Shown: positions 48,701 to 59,028, counted from the first letter of the stretch. The stretch: DNA of 64,000 nt from Robbsia andropogonis (GCF_000970345.1 NZ_LAQU01000004.1:1-64000), one strand, 5' to 3'. Numbers and translations: made by a program. The notes: generated from the sequence alone by a model not told the origin.

Positions 48701-49714
48701 ATGGCTCGCCCGCGCTTTCTTCCCGATAATTTCACGTTGTCGCTCGTCGGCACGGTTGCGCTTGCCAGTTTCCTGCCGGCGCGCGGCATTTTCGCCCCGA
48801 TCTTCAGCCACCTGACCACGCTCGCGATTGTCATCCTGTTTTTCCTCCACGGCGCGAAACTGTCGCGCGAAGCGCTGGTTGCCGCGCTGACGCACTGGCG
48901 CCTGCATGTGTCGATCCTGTGCAGCACATTTATCGTGTTTCCGCTGCTCGCCATTGTGTTGAAGCCGGTGTTGCTCCCGTTGGTTACACCGGCGTTATAC
49001 GTTGGCGTCATGTACACATGCATGCTTCCCTCGACGGTGCAGTCGTCAATTGCACTGACATCGATTGCAAAAGGGAATGTGCCTGCCGCGGTCTGTGCCG
49101 CCTCGGCGTCGAGCGTGCTGGGCATCTTCATCACGCCGCTGCTGGCGGGCTTGATCCTGCAAACGCACGGCGGCGGTGGCAATGCGCTGCATATGATCGG
49201 CAGCATTGTCCTGCAACTGCTGGTGCCCTTCGCCGCGGGTCAGATCGCCCGGACGTGGATTGGCGAGTGGGTCGGCCGGCATCGTGGGATGCTGAAGATC
49301 GTCGATAACAGCTCGATTATCCTCACGGTCTATAGCGCATTCAGCGCGGCGGTGATCGGTGGGCTATGGCACCAGATTCCATTGTCGGCAATCGCTGGCC
49401 TGGTCGTGGTCAATCTGGTGTTGTTGGGCATCGCACTGGGACTGACGACAATCGCGGGCCGCAGGCTGGGCTTTTCAAAGCCGGACCAGATCACCATCAT
49501 GTTCTGTGGCTCGAAGAAGAGCCTGGCGGCCGGCGTGCCAATGGCCAAAGTGCTGTTTGCCGGCATGCCCGGCGGCGCAGGCACGATCGTGCTGCCGTTG
49601 ATGCTGTTCCACCAGATTCAACTGATGATCTGCTCGGTCCTGGCACAACGTTTTGGTGCCCGCGACGTGTCGCTCGACGACGATCCGCACGTCGCCTCCG
49701 CGGCGGCGAAGTAA
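48701..49714 (+). CDS. SBF-like (bile acid:sodium symporter family) membrane transporter
   Basis: The 337-residue protein has about nine or ten hydrophobic segments and the SBF-like pattern FLHGAKLSREA, MLPSTVQSSIALTSIAKGN and FCGSKKSLAAGVPMAK. Related proteins export or import organic anions; the substrate is unknown. The ATG at 48701 is chosen over a TTG at 48689. Confidence 0.9.
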   Translation: MARPRFLPDNFTLSLVGTVALASFLPARGIFAPIFSHLTTLAIVILFFLHGAKLSREALVAALTHWRLHVSILCSTFIVFPLLAIVLKPVLLPLVTPALYVGVMYTCMLPSTVQSSIALTSIAKGNVPAAVCAASASSVLGIFITPLLAGLILQTHGGGGNALHMIGSIVLQLLVPFAAGQIARTWIGEWVGRHRGMLKIVDNSSIILTVYSAFSAAVIGGLWHQIPLSAIAGLVVVNLVLLGIALGLTTIAGRRLGFSKPDQITIMFCGSKKSLAAGVPMAKVLFAGMPGGAGTIVLPLMLFHQIQLMICSVLAQRFGARDVSLDDDPHVASAAAK

Positions 49715-49726
49715 CCGTGGCGACGA

Positions 49727-50701
49727 TCAGCGGTGTGTTTCACGCTGGCCTTGGATATCGTCTGCGTCCTCATCGGGCAGCGCGCCGTGTAATCGCGACG
49801 TATCGTGGGTATCGCCGAAGCTTTCCGCGATGTGATCAATGAACGTCCGCACTCGGCGATTGATATAACGTCTACTTGGATAGACAAGGAACACCGAGAC
49901 TTCACCATCTTCAACGGTCGTCGGCGCCAGCAGTCTCTGTAACGCACCGCTGCGCAGATCGCGCTCGACCAACGTTTGCGGCAAGATCGAAAAGCCCGTT
50001 CCTTCGAGCGTGAGCGCGTGTAAAAACATGCTCGAATTAGCCGATAGCGTGGGCGTCAGGTGCACACGCCAGTGCTGTTGTCCATCCCCGAATGTCCATT
50101 GATGGCTGCGCATATCGCTGCTTGGCGCCAGGAATGCGTGCGCTTCCAGGTCCTGTGGCGTAATCGGCGTCCCGGCACGGCTGAGGTAGGCGGGCGACGC
50201 GACAGGAATACGGGGCAGCGCTGCCAGCTCTCGCATGATCAAGGTCTCGGATTTGACCATATGGTCCGCGACCAGGCCGACATCGAAGCCTTCATCGACG
50301 ATATCGACGGGCCGATCCATCAACGACACTTGCAATGCAATGCTGGGAAAACGAAGCTGGAATGCCGCGAATACCGGCGCAAGACGTGTCAGTGCAAAAC
50401 CAGTGGAGGCCGCCACGCGCAGGCTGCCACGCGTTTCGCTCGACGTACGCGCCACCGTCGTCTCAATATCCTCGATCTGCATCAGGACCGCCCGGCATCC
50501 TTCCAGATACGATTGACCGGTATCGGTAAGCGAAACGCGTCGTGTCGTACGCTGGAATAACCGCACGCCCAGATGCTGCTCCAGCGCGGCGATGCTTCGC
50601 GTCACCACGGGTACCGATACGTCGAGTTGTTCCGCCGCGCGCGTGAAGCTTTGCGCATCCGCCACTCGTGCGAAGACACGCATCGCGTGAATCAGGTCCA
50701 T
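49727..50701 (-). CDS. LysR-type transcriptional regulator
   Basis: The 324-residue protein has an N-terminal winged helix (VADAQSFTRAAEQL, then RSIAALEQHLGVRLFQRTTRRVSLTDTG) of the CrgA/DntR-like subgroup, and an effector domain (GSLRVAASTGFA). Its target is not clear. It is convergent with the SBF-like transporter gene, 12 bases apart. Confidence 0.92.
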   Translation of the reverse strand: MDLIHAMRVFARVADAQSFTRAAEQLDVSVPVVTRSIAALEQHLGVRLFQRTTRRVSLTDTGQSYLEGCRAVLMQIEDIETTVARTSSETRGSLRVAASTGFALTRLAPVFAAFQLRFPSIALQVSLMDRPVDIVDEGFDVGLVADHMVKSETLIMRELAALPRIPVASPAYLSRAGTPITPQDLEAHAFLAPSSDMRSHQWTFGDGQQHWRVHLTPTLSANSSMFLHALTLEGTGFSILPQTLVERDLRSGALQRLLAPTTVEDGEVSVFLVYPSRRYINRRVRTFIDHIAESFGDTHDTSRLHGALPDEDADDIQGQRETHR

Positions 50702-50889
50702 GCTCGATTCTTGTTGTCAGTTTGATGAACCAGAGCGCCTCGCATGCCGCCAAGACGAATACAGCCACGCCCTGGACGTGGTTGCCACCAACAATCTTTC
50801 AGCAAATTACCATTTTTACGACCACCGCGGTGACGTATCACGACGACAACATCGTATGCAGCCAATTCATCCCACATTCCAATCATTCA

Positions 50890-53337
50890 TCACGTTGCGG
50901 GTGGAAACAACAATGACCAGGGATGACGCACCAACCGACGCCGTATTGCGCGGTAAATTTCTACCTTGTCCACGGGCAAACTCGTGCGCGAACGCAACGC
51001 CATCTGGAATGCGAGGAAGAAACTGACCGCCACGTTCAAAACAGCCATGATCGCCGTCCCGGCAACGGCCCACCACAAGGCAGCGTCATGCAACACCTTC
51101 GGCCCCAACACGCCAATCGCCGCGGCGATCGAACCGGTGGAAAGCGTGACGTGACGCACTTCGAACGGCAACGCGAACGCGCCCATGACGGCCGGAACGA
51201 TACCGAGCATCATGCCCAATGACAGATTGCTGACGATACCGGAAAAATTACGACGCCAAAATCCCGCAATATGCGCGGCGCCGCGCTCACCGGTCAAGGT
51301 CCGCAGGCGGCGGTTGTAGTACAGCACATCCGCCAGGCGATGCAAGGCAAACCAGTTTTCGGCCCAACCGGCGATCAGCCCCGACAACCAGAGCAGCACC
51401 CCGGTCATCGCCGCATAGATCGGCGTGGGACCCAGCAGTGAAAACGATCGCAACGTGGCTTCGGCTTTCGCGGGGGAAATCAAATGACCACCATGCGTCA
51501 GATGCGCCCAGCCGAGTTGCGCCAACAGGCACAGCGGAAACACCAGCGCCAGATTGCCAAAGACGGCCGCGGCCTGGGTGCGCATCAGCGCGATCACGTC
51601 GGTCGCGAATGCGTCCATGCCTTCCGGCGTGCCCGTATCCTCTAGCCGTGCGGCAATCGCCGGCGCCGTCATCGCCGGTTGTTTCGTCGCCAGCGTGAAA
51701 TGCAGGAAGTGCATCAGCACGAAGCTGATCGCGTAATTCAGAGCGGCCAGCGTTCCTTCGACCATCGGCGCCCAGTGCGCGCCGGTGACAAAGAATTTGA
51801 TATAAACGGTGAACATCGTCAGCGCGCCACCGCCGCTCGCCATCCATAGCATCTTGCGATACTCGGCGCGGTCGCGTGCGATGTAATGATCCCCTGTCTG
51901 CGCACAACTTTCGATCATCTTGCGGGCAAGCAAGGCAAAGTTGACGCGGATGAGGTGGCCGACGCTTTGACGCGCACGTACCGCCCGAACGAGGTCCGCG
52001 AAAAGGCTGGCCTGTGCGGCAAGCGGATTTTCGGCAAGCCAGGCGTCCAGCAGCCGCTCGAGGCGTACCAGACGTGCACGCATGCGCTCGACTTGATAGA
52101 CCACCTCGACGCTCACGCCGTTCGCATCCAGGTGTGCATACAGCTCGGTGATCGCCGCATGGCAATCGTCGAGCAACGCCCGAAGGACGTTCACTTCCTG
52201 CAGCAACGTCGACTGCGCCGATCGGCGCGCATCGGTTGCCGCGGCGATGTGTTGCGCGGCGGCAAGATGAATGGTCGCGGCGCGGGTGTCGTCCATGCCG
52301 TTGGCGCGCGACGATGCGTTGGCGTTGGCGTCGCCTTCAACGCCGCGATCGGTCACCGTCGATGCCTCCCCGGAGGCGGATGGGGCCAACGGCTCCTTAT
52401 CCCGCGTATGGGCATCGGCGGCCTCCACGGCCTGCATCACCGGGCCGAGCTGATAGAACGGCAGCGCCCGGATACGGACTTCACTCAGCCGCGAGCGCAC
52501 CGCCGGAGACAAGCCGGTGGAGCCTATCTGGTAGCAGAGGTTGTGCATCGCGGCCAGCAATGCATCGGCGTAGGCAACGCGCGCGACTTCGTCGGCGTCC
52601 GGGTCATGCAGCAACGCGAACAGGCCTTGCAGCAGTTCAGCGGGCAGCGCGTCGATCCAGGCCGCATCGTCGAGCCGCGAGGGCGTTGGATCGTCGCGTC
52701 GCCCCCACCGGCCGCGCCAGCCCCAGGTACGAGAAAATCTTGGCGCGGCCGCTTTACGCATTCGCCGCGCCTGACGATCCGGCTGATCGTCGCCGAACAT
52801 CAAAATGACCAGCGCCGACAGATCACGGGTGTTTGGCGCCGGCGGAATCCACGATGCACCGATGCGCTCGGTCAGCGCGCCCCAGAAGCCGGAACGCGTC
52901 GGCATCCCGGTGTCGCATAGCATCGAAATGGCGTCGCCCTCCGCCAGCGTCGCCCGGAGCAAACGCGAGACATTACGGCGCCAGTCCGGATGCTGGGCAA
53001 GCGTGCGCAACAGGAAGCGCAGCCGCACATGCTGGGGCCAACTGCGGACCGTGTCGTCGCTGGCGTCGGTTGCCGACGTGTCGGTGATCTCTTCCCGCTC
53101 CGCCCGTTCTGCCATGGTCTCGGCGCCGCCAACCTCGCCGTGGCCCGTCGCGCCAGTCGGGTTCTTTGGCACCGAGGTGCGACGCAGCCAACGCACGACA
53201 TCGATCAGCCATTGATTTCGGACAGCCAGTGGCGCATCCCACTCGGCATGGGACAACAATTCGAATAACTGGCGCTCGTGACGCGCGGCACGCCATTGCC
53301 GCAAAAACGAGAAAGGGCGGAACAAGGAACGGAACAT
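50890..53337 (-). CDS. Gcr-type 'site-specific recombinase' family membrane protein
   Basis: The 815-residue protein matches the family (COG4389-like) annotated as site-specific recombinase: LSHAEWDAPLAVRNQWLIDVVRWLR near the N-terminus. The C-terminal half has several membrane-like segments (for example LALVFPLCLLAQLGW and AAMTGVLLWLSGLIAGW) and no recognisable recombinase catalytic residues. A membrane role is more likely than recombination. The start at 53337 follows an AGGAGAG site; an ATG at 53364 lacks one. Confidence 0.75.
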   Translation of the reverse strand: MFRSLFRPFSFLRQWRAARHERQLFELLSHAEWDAPLAVRNQWLIDVVRWLRRTSVPKNPTGATGHGEVGGAETMAERAEREEITDTSATDASDDTVRSWPQHVRLRFLLRTLAQHPDWRRNVSRLLRATLAEGDAISMLCDTGMPTRSGFWGALTERIGASWIPPAPNTRDLSALVILMFGDDQPDRQARRMRKAAAPRFSRTWGWRGRWGRRDDPTPSRLDDAAWIDALPAELLQGLFALLHDPDADEVARVAYADALLAAMHNLCYQIGSTGLSPAVRSRLSEVRIRALPFYQLGPVMQAVEAADAHTRDKEPLAPSASGEASTVTDRGVEGDANANASSRANGMDDTRAATIHLAAAQHIAAATDARRSAQSTLLQEVNVLRALLDDCHAAITELYAHLDANGVSVEVVYQVERMRARLVRLERLLDAWLAENPLAAQASLFADLVRAVRARQSVGHLIRVNFALLARKMIESCAQTGDHYIARDRAEYRKMLWMASGGGALTMFTVYIKFFVTGAHWAPMVEGTLAALNYAISFVLMHFLHFTLATKQPAMTAPAIAARLEDTGTPEGMDAFATDVIALMRTQAAAVFGNLALVFPLCLLAQLGWAHLTHGGHLISPAKAEATLRSFSLLGPTPIYAAMTGVLLWLSGLIAGWAENWFALHRLADVLYYNRRLRTLTGERGAAHIAGFWRRNFSGIVSNLSLGMMLGIVPAVMGAFALPFEVRHVTLSTGSIAAAIGVLGPKVLHDAALWWAVAGTAIMAVLNVAVSFFLAFQMALRSRTSLPVDKVEIYRAIRRRLVRHPWSLLFPPAT

Positions 53338-53508
53338 CGTGCGGCGGACTCTCCTGGACGGCATGACACGTGCCGTCGTGCCGCCTCGCTAGCGCAAAGG
53401 TCCGCACGACGGATTCACGGTCAGGTACCCGGGGATTCTACCGACACTTCGGGATCACGCCTGTTGAGAAACGCGCAAACCGCGCTTCGGCGCGGGCCAC
53501 TGGAGCGA

Positions 53509-54282
53509 TCAGGCGTGACGCATGGGCGTGAAACGCTCGACATAATCGACGCCTGGCCGGCGCTCACGTTCCTCGCCCGGTGGCAGCGGCGCCGGTGCCG
53601 TGCGCGGTTCGATCGACGTGGCCACGACCTTGCCGTTATGCAGGCCGCAGCGGGTGATGACGGGCTGCCACTGCCAGTGACCTCGAACCCGTGCGGACCC
53701 CTTGATCATCACCGTGGTATCCACCGGCACCGGCTGCACCACGCTGAAAACCGCATCCTCGTGCTGCACCCGGGCGCGAATTACATAGCGATCCAACTGG
53801 ATCAGCCGGTCGTAGCGTTTGTTATTACGCATATCTCGATTCAGCGAGGCGATACAGACCGATACCGCGTCCTGAACGGGCAGCGTGCCCGAGGGCACCT
53901 TCGAGACGGACGCGCGCGCGGCATCGTCTTTGGCGGCGTGATTGGCCCGGGTGGCACGTACCACATGTCCCTCGGCAGGTGATGCCGCCTGACGCGAGCC
54001 GGCCTGACGATGCACCGTGCGGCTTGCATGTGTGCGTTCCGCGGCTGTCATACCGGCGTGATGGTGCGTTGCAGCATGACGCGTCCTGGTGGCATGCAAT
54101 GGCTCGGCGGCGAACGCGCTTGCCGCCCCCGTCAGCAATGCCGCCAACCCGGCGACACTTGCCAAGGACGCCACGACCGTCGCCAGGCCATGCGCAGGCG
54201 CACGCCGCCGGCCATGCACGCCGCACGGGCGCGCATTGGCCGGGTAAGGCGAAACAACTTGGCGGGAATGGACGACAGACAT
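53509..54282 (-). CDS. Secreted hypothetical protein, His/Ala-rich
   Basis: The 257-residue protein has a signal peptide (about residues 30-60, LATVVASLASVAGLAALL), a His/Ala/Thr-rich linker (ATHHHAGMTAAERTHASRTV) and a C-terminal conserved part (VSVCIASLNRDMRNNKRYDR, then VQPVPVDTTVMIKG). It may belong to the BspC-type family of Burkholderia but this is uncertain. Periplasmic. Confidence 0.6.
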   Translation of the reverse strand: MSVVHSRQVVSPYPANARPCGVHGRRRAPAHGLATVVASLASVAGLAALLTGAASAFAAEPLHATRTRHAATHHHAGMTAAERTHASRTVHRQAGSRQAASPAEGHVVRATRANHAAKDDAARASVSKVPSGTLPVQDAVSVCIASLNRDMRNNKRYDRLIQLDRYVIRARVQHEDAVFSVVQPVPVDTTVMIKGSARVRGHWQWQPVITRCGLHNGKVVATSIEPRTAPAPLPPGEERERRPGVDYVERFTPMRHA

Positions 54283-54616
54283 GGGAATTGCAAATCAGCA
54301 GTAGCCAGCATGGTAAGCCACGCCCGGTGTTCCAACGTGCCGACGCTGGCGCGAACAAGCGTAGCGGTCACGCAAATGGTAGCAGACGACACCGGGCAAA
54401 CGCGAATTTATAGACGACAAATATCCATTGCTGGCGATCTCGCAACGTTCGCGGTCTCTATCACGCGGCGGAGGGATATTCCCCGGAGTTACCGCCTCCC
54501 GGCTGTCTGCGCAATGAGGAATTGCAGCACGATACCGGCGACTCGGTAGATAGGGGGCGGGCGTATCATGCAAGGGTCGGATGTCGATTCCATTTCCCCT
54601 TGGAGAGAGCACCAGC
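54283..54616. other. Divergent intergenic region
   Basis: About 330 bases lie between the secreted hypothetical protein and the PsiF-like gene. A TATCAT hexamer near 54564 could be a -10 element for the latter. No gene is supported. Confidence 0.4.
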
Positions 54617-54988
54617 ATGAAACTGCAACGCAATGCCACATTGTTTTCGTCCAGTGCCAACGCGCCCTGTCGGACCGGATCACGCAAGACGTTGGCGATG
54701 ACCGCGCTGAGCCTGGGACTTGCGCTCGGCCTGGCGAGCACCGCCCCCGCGGCCGTGGCGCAAAACGCGCAGCAAACGAAAATGGCGACCTGCAACAAGC
54801 AAGCGTCCGACGGGAATATGAAAGGCGATCAGCGCAAGGCGTTCATGAAGAGCTGCCTGTCGTCGAAGCCCTCGGTCGCCCCCAAGCCGACACAGCAGGA
54901 CAAGATGAAGAGCTGTAATGCCGATGCCAAAGGCAAGACCGGCGATGCGCGCAAGGCATTCATGAAAGATTGCCTGAGCGCCCACTAA
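54617..54988 (+). CDS. PsiF repeat protein
   Basis: The 123-residue secreted protein has a signal peptide (ALSLGLALGLASTAPAAVA) and two PsiF-type repeats: MATCNKQASDGNMKGDQRKAF-like and MKSCNADAKGKTGDARKAF, each followed by MKxCLS. psiF is phosphate-starvation-inducible in E. coli, but its role is unknown. A GGAGAGAG site precedes the start, and a strong hairpin follows the stop. Confidence 0.88.
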   Translation: MKLQRNATLFSSSANAPCRTGSRKTLAMTALSLGLALGLASTAPAAVAQNAQQTKMATCNKQASDGNMKGDQRKAFMKSCLSSKPSVAPKPTQQDKMKSCNADAKGKTGDARKAFMKDCLSAH

Positions 54989-54996
54989 GCAGATGC

Positions 54997-55022
54997 CCAC
55001 GCAGGCGCGAACGCCTGCGTGG
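54997..55022 (+). terminator. Strong hairpin after the PsiF gene
   Basis: CCACGCAGGCG (54997-55007) and CGCCTGCGTGG (55012-55022) are perfect 11-bp arms around a CGAA tetraloop, 8 bases after the stop. There is no T-tract, so it may be a Rho-associated or RNA-stabilising hairpin. Confidence 0.7.
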
Positions 55023-55136
55023 CGGATAACGTCAAAAGGCCTCGCCCCCGTCCTGTTCGGATAGCAGCGGCACGCTACGCGCATGCGAGACGCGTTTCGC
55101 TCTTTCACGAACCGCGTTCCGGCGCGTCCCTCTTGA

Positions 55137-55433
55137 TCAGTAGCTGCGCTGGATTCGCTTGCACGCGATGACCATCGTGTTCTGCTGACCGGTTTGTTGA
55201 CTTAACGTGTCATAGCCGCCGTCCCCACAAGCCACTTGCGCACGGCGCTGGCATTCGACGAAACTGCCGCCATTGCAGCTGATCTGCTGCGTCGGACGGC
55301 CGTCGCTGGTGAATAGCGCAGGCCCGGAACTGCATGCGCCCAGACCCGCCAGCGTCATCGCCGCCAGCATCGTCGTCGCGGCCGCTCGCACCATCGCCGC
55401 ACCCGGCATCCTTCCCGTCTTTATCATTGCCAT
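55137..55433 (-). CDS. Small lipoprotein of unknown function
   Basis: The 98-residue protein has a lipoprotein signal peptide with lipobox LGAC and a short Cys-containing mature part (ISCNGGSFVECQRRAQVACG). No domain is recognised. AGAGG lies upstream of the ATG. Confidence 0.7.
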   Translation of the reverse strand: MAMIKTGRMPGAAMVRAAATTMLAAMTLAGLGACSSGPALFTSDGRPTQQISCNGGSFVECQRRAQVACGDGGYDTLSQQTGQQNTMVIACKRIQRSY

Positions 55434-55521
55434 CGTCGTAAGACCTCTTGTTGTATCGAGGGGCCGTTCCAGCCGGCCCTCGCTTGCTCTATCGCCGCAT
55501 GGCGTCCCATGCGTTACCGCA

Positions 55522-56712
55522 TCATTCCGTCACGTTACTGGACTGCGCCCGCCCCTTCCAGTGACCACCCCGCCCCACGCTATGTCGCCAGCCGGAATCC
55601 AGCGTGGCCGCCATATAAAAACACGCTACCACCGGCAGCGCCACGGCCCAGAGCGGGGATTGTTTGTAGTACCGCAGCATCGGCATATAGCAGCGGGTCA
55701 TCAGCACCCACGCCGCCAGACCGGCAAACCCCCAGGGCGCGCCGCTCAGCAGACCGACTATCGTCAGTAACGGCGGCGCGAGATACGTCAGCACCATGCC
55801 CAACGTCGCACCAATCAGCAACCACGGAGAATAGTGCAACTGGGTGTACGCCGTGCGCGCAATCATGTTCCAGATGTCTTTCCAGCCATCGTACGGGCGA
55901 ATCGACACTGCGGCATCGGCCAGATCAAGCCGGACGCTGCCGCCGCGCTTGACCGCGGCCGCCAACGCACAGTCGTCGATCAATGCGCCTTTGATCGCCG
56001 CCAGTCCACCAATGCGCGTCAATGCGCCATGGCGCAGCAGAATACACCCTCCCGCCGCGCCGGCAGTCGCCTTCGCATCGTCGGCAATCCACCGGAACGG
56101 GTAGAGCTTGGCGAAGAAGAAAACGAAGGCCGGGATCAACATCCGCTCCGGCAATGCGCTGCAGCGCAACCGTACCATCAGTGAAACCATGTCGCGCTTG
56201 CCCTGTTCTCCACGCAGGACGAGGTCGCGCAGTCCATGGGGGGGATGCACGATGTCGGCGTCCGTCAGCCAGAACCATTCCGCGCCCGGTGCGAACGTGC
56301 CCGATGCCGCGATACCCTCGGACTGTGCCCACACCTTGCCACTCCAGCCTTTGGGCAGCGTTCTCGCGCCTACGATCCGCAGTCGCGCCGTCGCCTGCTC
56401 GCCCAGCGCGGCGGCCGCGGCGCGGGCCGCCTCGGCCGTGCCGTCGTCGCTGTGATCGTCGATCACCACCACGCGCAGCGCGCCCGGATAGTCCTGCGTC
56501 AGCAAGGAATGGACCGCCTGGGCGATCACGTCCGCCTCGTTACGTGCCGGGACGATGGCCACCACATCCGGCCAAACACGCCCCTCCGGCATCGCACCGC
56601 CGGTGCGCGGCAACGCGACCTGCCAGAATCCGCCACGCCCATAGCGCAGCACCGCCCAAATTGCCAGTGTCAAACACGAAAGCAATGCGGCCATCATCGA
56701 TGCCACCGTCAT
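55522..56712 (-). CDS. hpnB: Hopene-associated glycosyltransferase HpnB
   Basis: The 396-residue GT2-family protein has VAIVPARNEADVI, the DxD-type region (VVVIDDHSDDGT), FWLTDADIVHPP and several C-terminal membrane segments. HpnB is associated with hopanoid-lipid biosynthesis clusters. No other hopanoid gene lies here, so its role is inferred from family. An AAGGAG site precedes the ATG. Confidence 0.85.
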   Translation of the reverse strand: MTVASMMAALLSCLTLAIWAVLRYGRGGFWQVALPRTGGAMPEGRVWPDVVAIVPARNEADVIAQAVHSLLTQDYPGALRVVVIDDHSDDGTAEAARAAAAALGEQATARLRIVGARTLPKGWSGKVWAQSEGIAASGTFAPGAEWFWLTDADIVHPPHGLRDLVLRGEQGKRDMVSLMVRLRCSALPERMLIPAFVFFFAKLYPFRWIADDAKATAGAAGGCILLRHGALTRIGGLAAIKGALIDDCALAAAVKRGGSVRLDLADAAVSIRPYDGWKDIWNMIARTAYTQLHYSPWLLIGATLGMVLTYLAPPLLTIVGLLSGAPWGFAGLAAWVLMTRCYMPMLRYYKQSPLWAVALPVVACFYMAATLDSGWRHSVGRGGHWKGRAQSSNVTE

Positions 56713-56936
56713 GCAACTCCTTTTTCTTCAAATGCTCCGCGCACTACCGGCGCACGGCCGGTGACAAGCTTAACCGAAGCCGACCGTTCTGCGGTCTCTT
56801 CGAAATCGATGCCACCTGCGGAAAACCTGACAAAAAACTACGGTCTTTTCATGGAATCGGACTCGTGGGCCTGGGTTTGAGCGGATAATTGACCCTTGCC
56901 TGAAAAGTATGACGTTTGTATCGTTCCCGAAAGACA

Positions 56937-58202
56937 ATGCCCGATCCCTCTCCCGCGCAGGAGCGCACCCCGCCGGAAGCGTCGAAAACGCCTAAAGCAG
57001 CTATTCCGCCGTCGTCCAGCCTGCCGTTGACGCTGCAAATTCTCTCCTGCACTGTTTTTACCTTCATCACCTATTTTTCGATCGGTGTGCCGATGGCCGT
57101 GATTCCCGGCTTCGTGCATAACAACCTGGCATTCAGCTCGGTTATCGCCGGTCTGGCGATCAGTATTCAATACATCGGCACGTTCATCACGCGTCCATCG
57201 GCAGGGCGTGTCGTGGACTCGATCGGTGCCCGTCGCACTGTCCAGATCGGCATGGCAGGCTGTGCCGCGAGCGGCGCCCTGCTGTTGCTGGCCGCTTGCC
57301 TCACGCACTTCCCCGTCTACAGCTTGATTGCGATGATGATCGGACGCTTGCTACTGGGCGCCGCCGAGAGCTTTGGCTCCACCGGCGCGACGTTGTGGGG
57401 CATTGGTCGCGTGGGGCAGTCGAATAACGCAAAGGTGATCTCGTGGAACGGCGTGGCAACGTATGGCGCGCTGGCCGTGGGAGCGCCGCTAGGCGTATTG
57501 CTGGATGGCGCGGCGGGCCTCTGGGCACTGGGGGTGTTGATCACGGCCGTCGCGGTAGGTGGTTATTTCCTCGCGCAACGTACGCCGGATGCGGCGGTGA
57601 TCGTGGGCGAGCGGATGTCGTTTTTCAGCGTCTTCACGCGGGTGGTGCCGCACGGCATGGGGCTCGCGCTCGGTTCGGCCGGCTTTGGCTCGTTGTCGAC
57701 GTTCATCACGCTGTACTACGCCACGCAACGCTGGCCGCATGCGGAACTGACGCTGAGCGTGTTCGGCATCATGTTCGTCGGCAGCCGGCTGCTGTTTTCC
57801 AACCTGATCAAGACACACGGCGGCTTTCGCGTCGCCATTGTCTCGTTTGCCGTGGAAGCCGTAGGACTGTTGCTGGTCTGGCTGGCGTGGTCGCCACACG
57901 TTGCCTTGATCGGCGCCGGTCTTGCGGGCATGGGCTTCTCGTTGATCTTCCCGGCATTGGCGGTGGAAGCCGTGGCGCTCGTACCCCCCGCGAGCCGGGG
58001 GGCGGCGCTCTCGGCGTATTCCGTATTCCTCGATGTGGCGTTTTGTATCACTGGCCCGATTGCCGGCTTGATCAGTACGCATCTGGGTTATGCCGCGATC
58101 TACCTGTTCGCCGGGTTGGCCGCCATCGGTGGTGGCATGCTGTGCGCTTCGCTGCACAAGGGTCTTGGCGACGGACCGCTCAGGAAATCGCGCGGGGCGT
58201 GA
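56937..58202 (+). CDS. MFS transporter (YhhS-like)
   Basis: The 421-residue protein has twelve hydrophobic segments and the MFS loop motif GRVVDSIGARRTVQ. The sequence IPGFVHNNLAFSSVIAGLAI is typical of the YhhS-type branch. Substrate is unknown. The ATG at 56937 is chosen over a TTG at 56916. It converges with and overlaps the FetB-like gene by 23 bases. Confidence 0.88.
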   Translation: MPDPSPAQERTPPEASKTPKAAIPPSSSLPLTLQILSCTVFTFITYFSIGVPMAVIPGFVHNNLAFSSVIAGLAISIQYIGTFITRPSAGRVVDSIGARRTVQIGMAGCAASGALLLLAACLTHFPVYSLIAMMIGRLLLGAAESFGSTGATLWGIGRVGQSNNAKVISWNGVATYGALAVGAPLGVLLDGAAGLWALGVLITAVAVGGYFLAQRTPDAAVIVGERMSFFSVFTRVVPHGMGLALGSAGFGSLSTFITLYYATQRWPHAELTLSVFGIMFVGSRLLFSNLIKTHGGFRVAIVSFAVEAVGLLLVWLAWSPHVALIGAGLAGMGFSLIFPALAVEAVALVPPASRGAALSAYSVFLDVAFCITGPIAGLISTHLGYAAIYLFAGLAAIGGGMLCASLHKGLGDGPLRKSRGA

Positions 58203-59028
58203 CGCGTTTCACGGCTTTGCGCCTGGGCTTGGTCGCACGCAAGCGTTCGAACAGGAAGCGGTGATCGCGACTGAAAAGACGTCGATAAGCCAAAAACACC
58301 GCCAGCCCGCTACCGATCGCCGATGCCGCAGCAATCGAGAACATCACGACGATCTGATACCGGACGGCATTGCCCGGCGCCTCGCCCGCCAAAATTTGAC
58401 CGGTCATCATCCCAGGCAAACTGACCACGCCTACGACGGACATCTGGTTGATCACCGGGATCATCGCCGCCGTCAACGCCTTCCGAATGGGTTCCGCCGC
58501 CGCTTCCCAGCGCGTGGCGCCCATTGCCAATTGCGCCTCGATGGTCGGGCGCCCGTTCGCGAAGGCATCGGTAACGCGCTCCATTCCCAATGCCACCGCC
58601 GTCAATGTCGTGCCCAGCACCATGCCCAAGGTAGGTATCGCGTAGCGCGGGTCGTACCACGGGTGCACCTGCATCACCAACGTCAGGCTGAACATCGTAA
58701 TCAGCCAGCCGCCCACGGCAACCGAGACGAAACTGTCCATCAACCGCCCCGGGTAGGCGATCTTGCTGCGTCCATTCGCGGCGAACGCGGCAGTGGCCGT
58801 CATGACCATCATCACCGGTACAACCGCATACCAATGGCTGAATCGGAATACCGTGCCCAGCACCAGGCCGATAAGCAGCAGTTGCGCGACGGCGCGTAAC
58901 GACGCGATCAGCAGGGATTTGCCCAGATCCAGTTTCAGAAAGAACGACAGCAGGCCATTGATCAATACCAGCGCCGCCGCTGCGGTCAATTGCCAGCCAT
59001 TCAACGCGATATAGCCCGCGTGGTTCAT
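58180..59028 (-). CDS. fetB: ABC transporter permease, FetB-like (iron export)
   Basis: The 282-residue protein has seven or so membrane segments and the UPF0014/FetB pattern (GLVLGTVFRF, then PMMVM-like VPVMMVMTATAAFAANGR and VSLPGMMTGQILAG). FetAB exports iron and protects against oxidative stress in E. coli. It lies 46 bases after fetA. The ATG at 59028 is preferred over upstream codons. Confidence 0.9.
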   Translation of the reverse strand: MNHAGYIALNGWQLTAAAALVLINGLLSFFLKLDLGKSLLIASLRAVAQLLLIGLVLGTVFRFSHWYAVVPVMMVMTATAAFAANGRSKIAYPGRLMDSFVSVAVGGWLITMFSLTLVMQVHPWYDPRYAIPTLGMVLGTTLTAVALGMERVTDAFANGRPTIEAQLAMGATRWEAAAEPIRKALTAAMIPVINQMSVVGVVSLPGMMTGQILAGEAPGNAVRYQIVVMFSIAAASAIGSGLAVFLAYRRLFSRDHRFLFERLRATKPRRKAVKRVTPRAIS

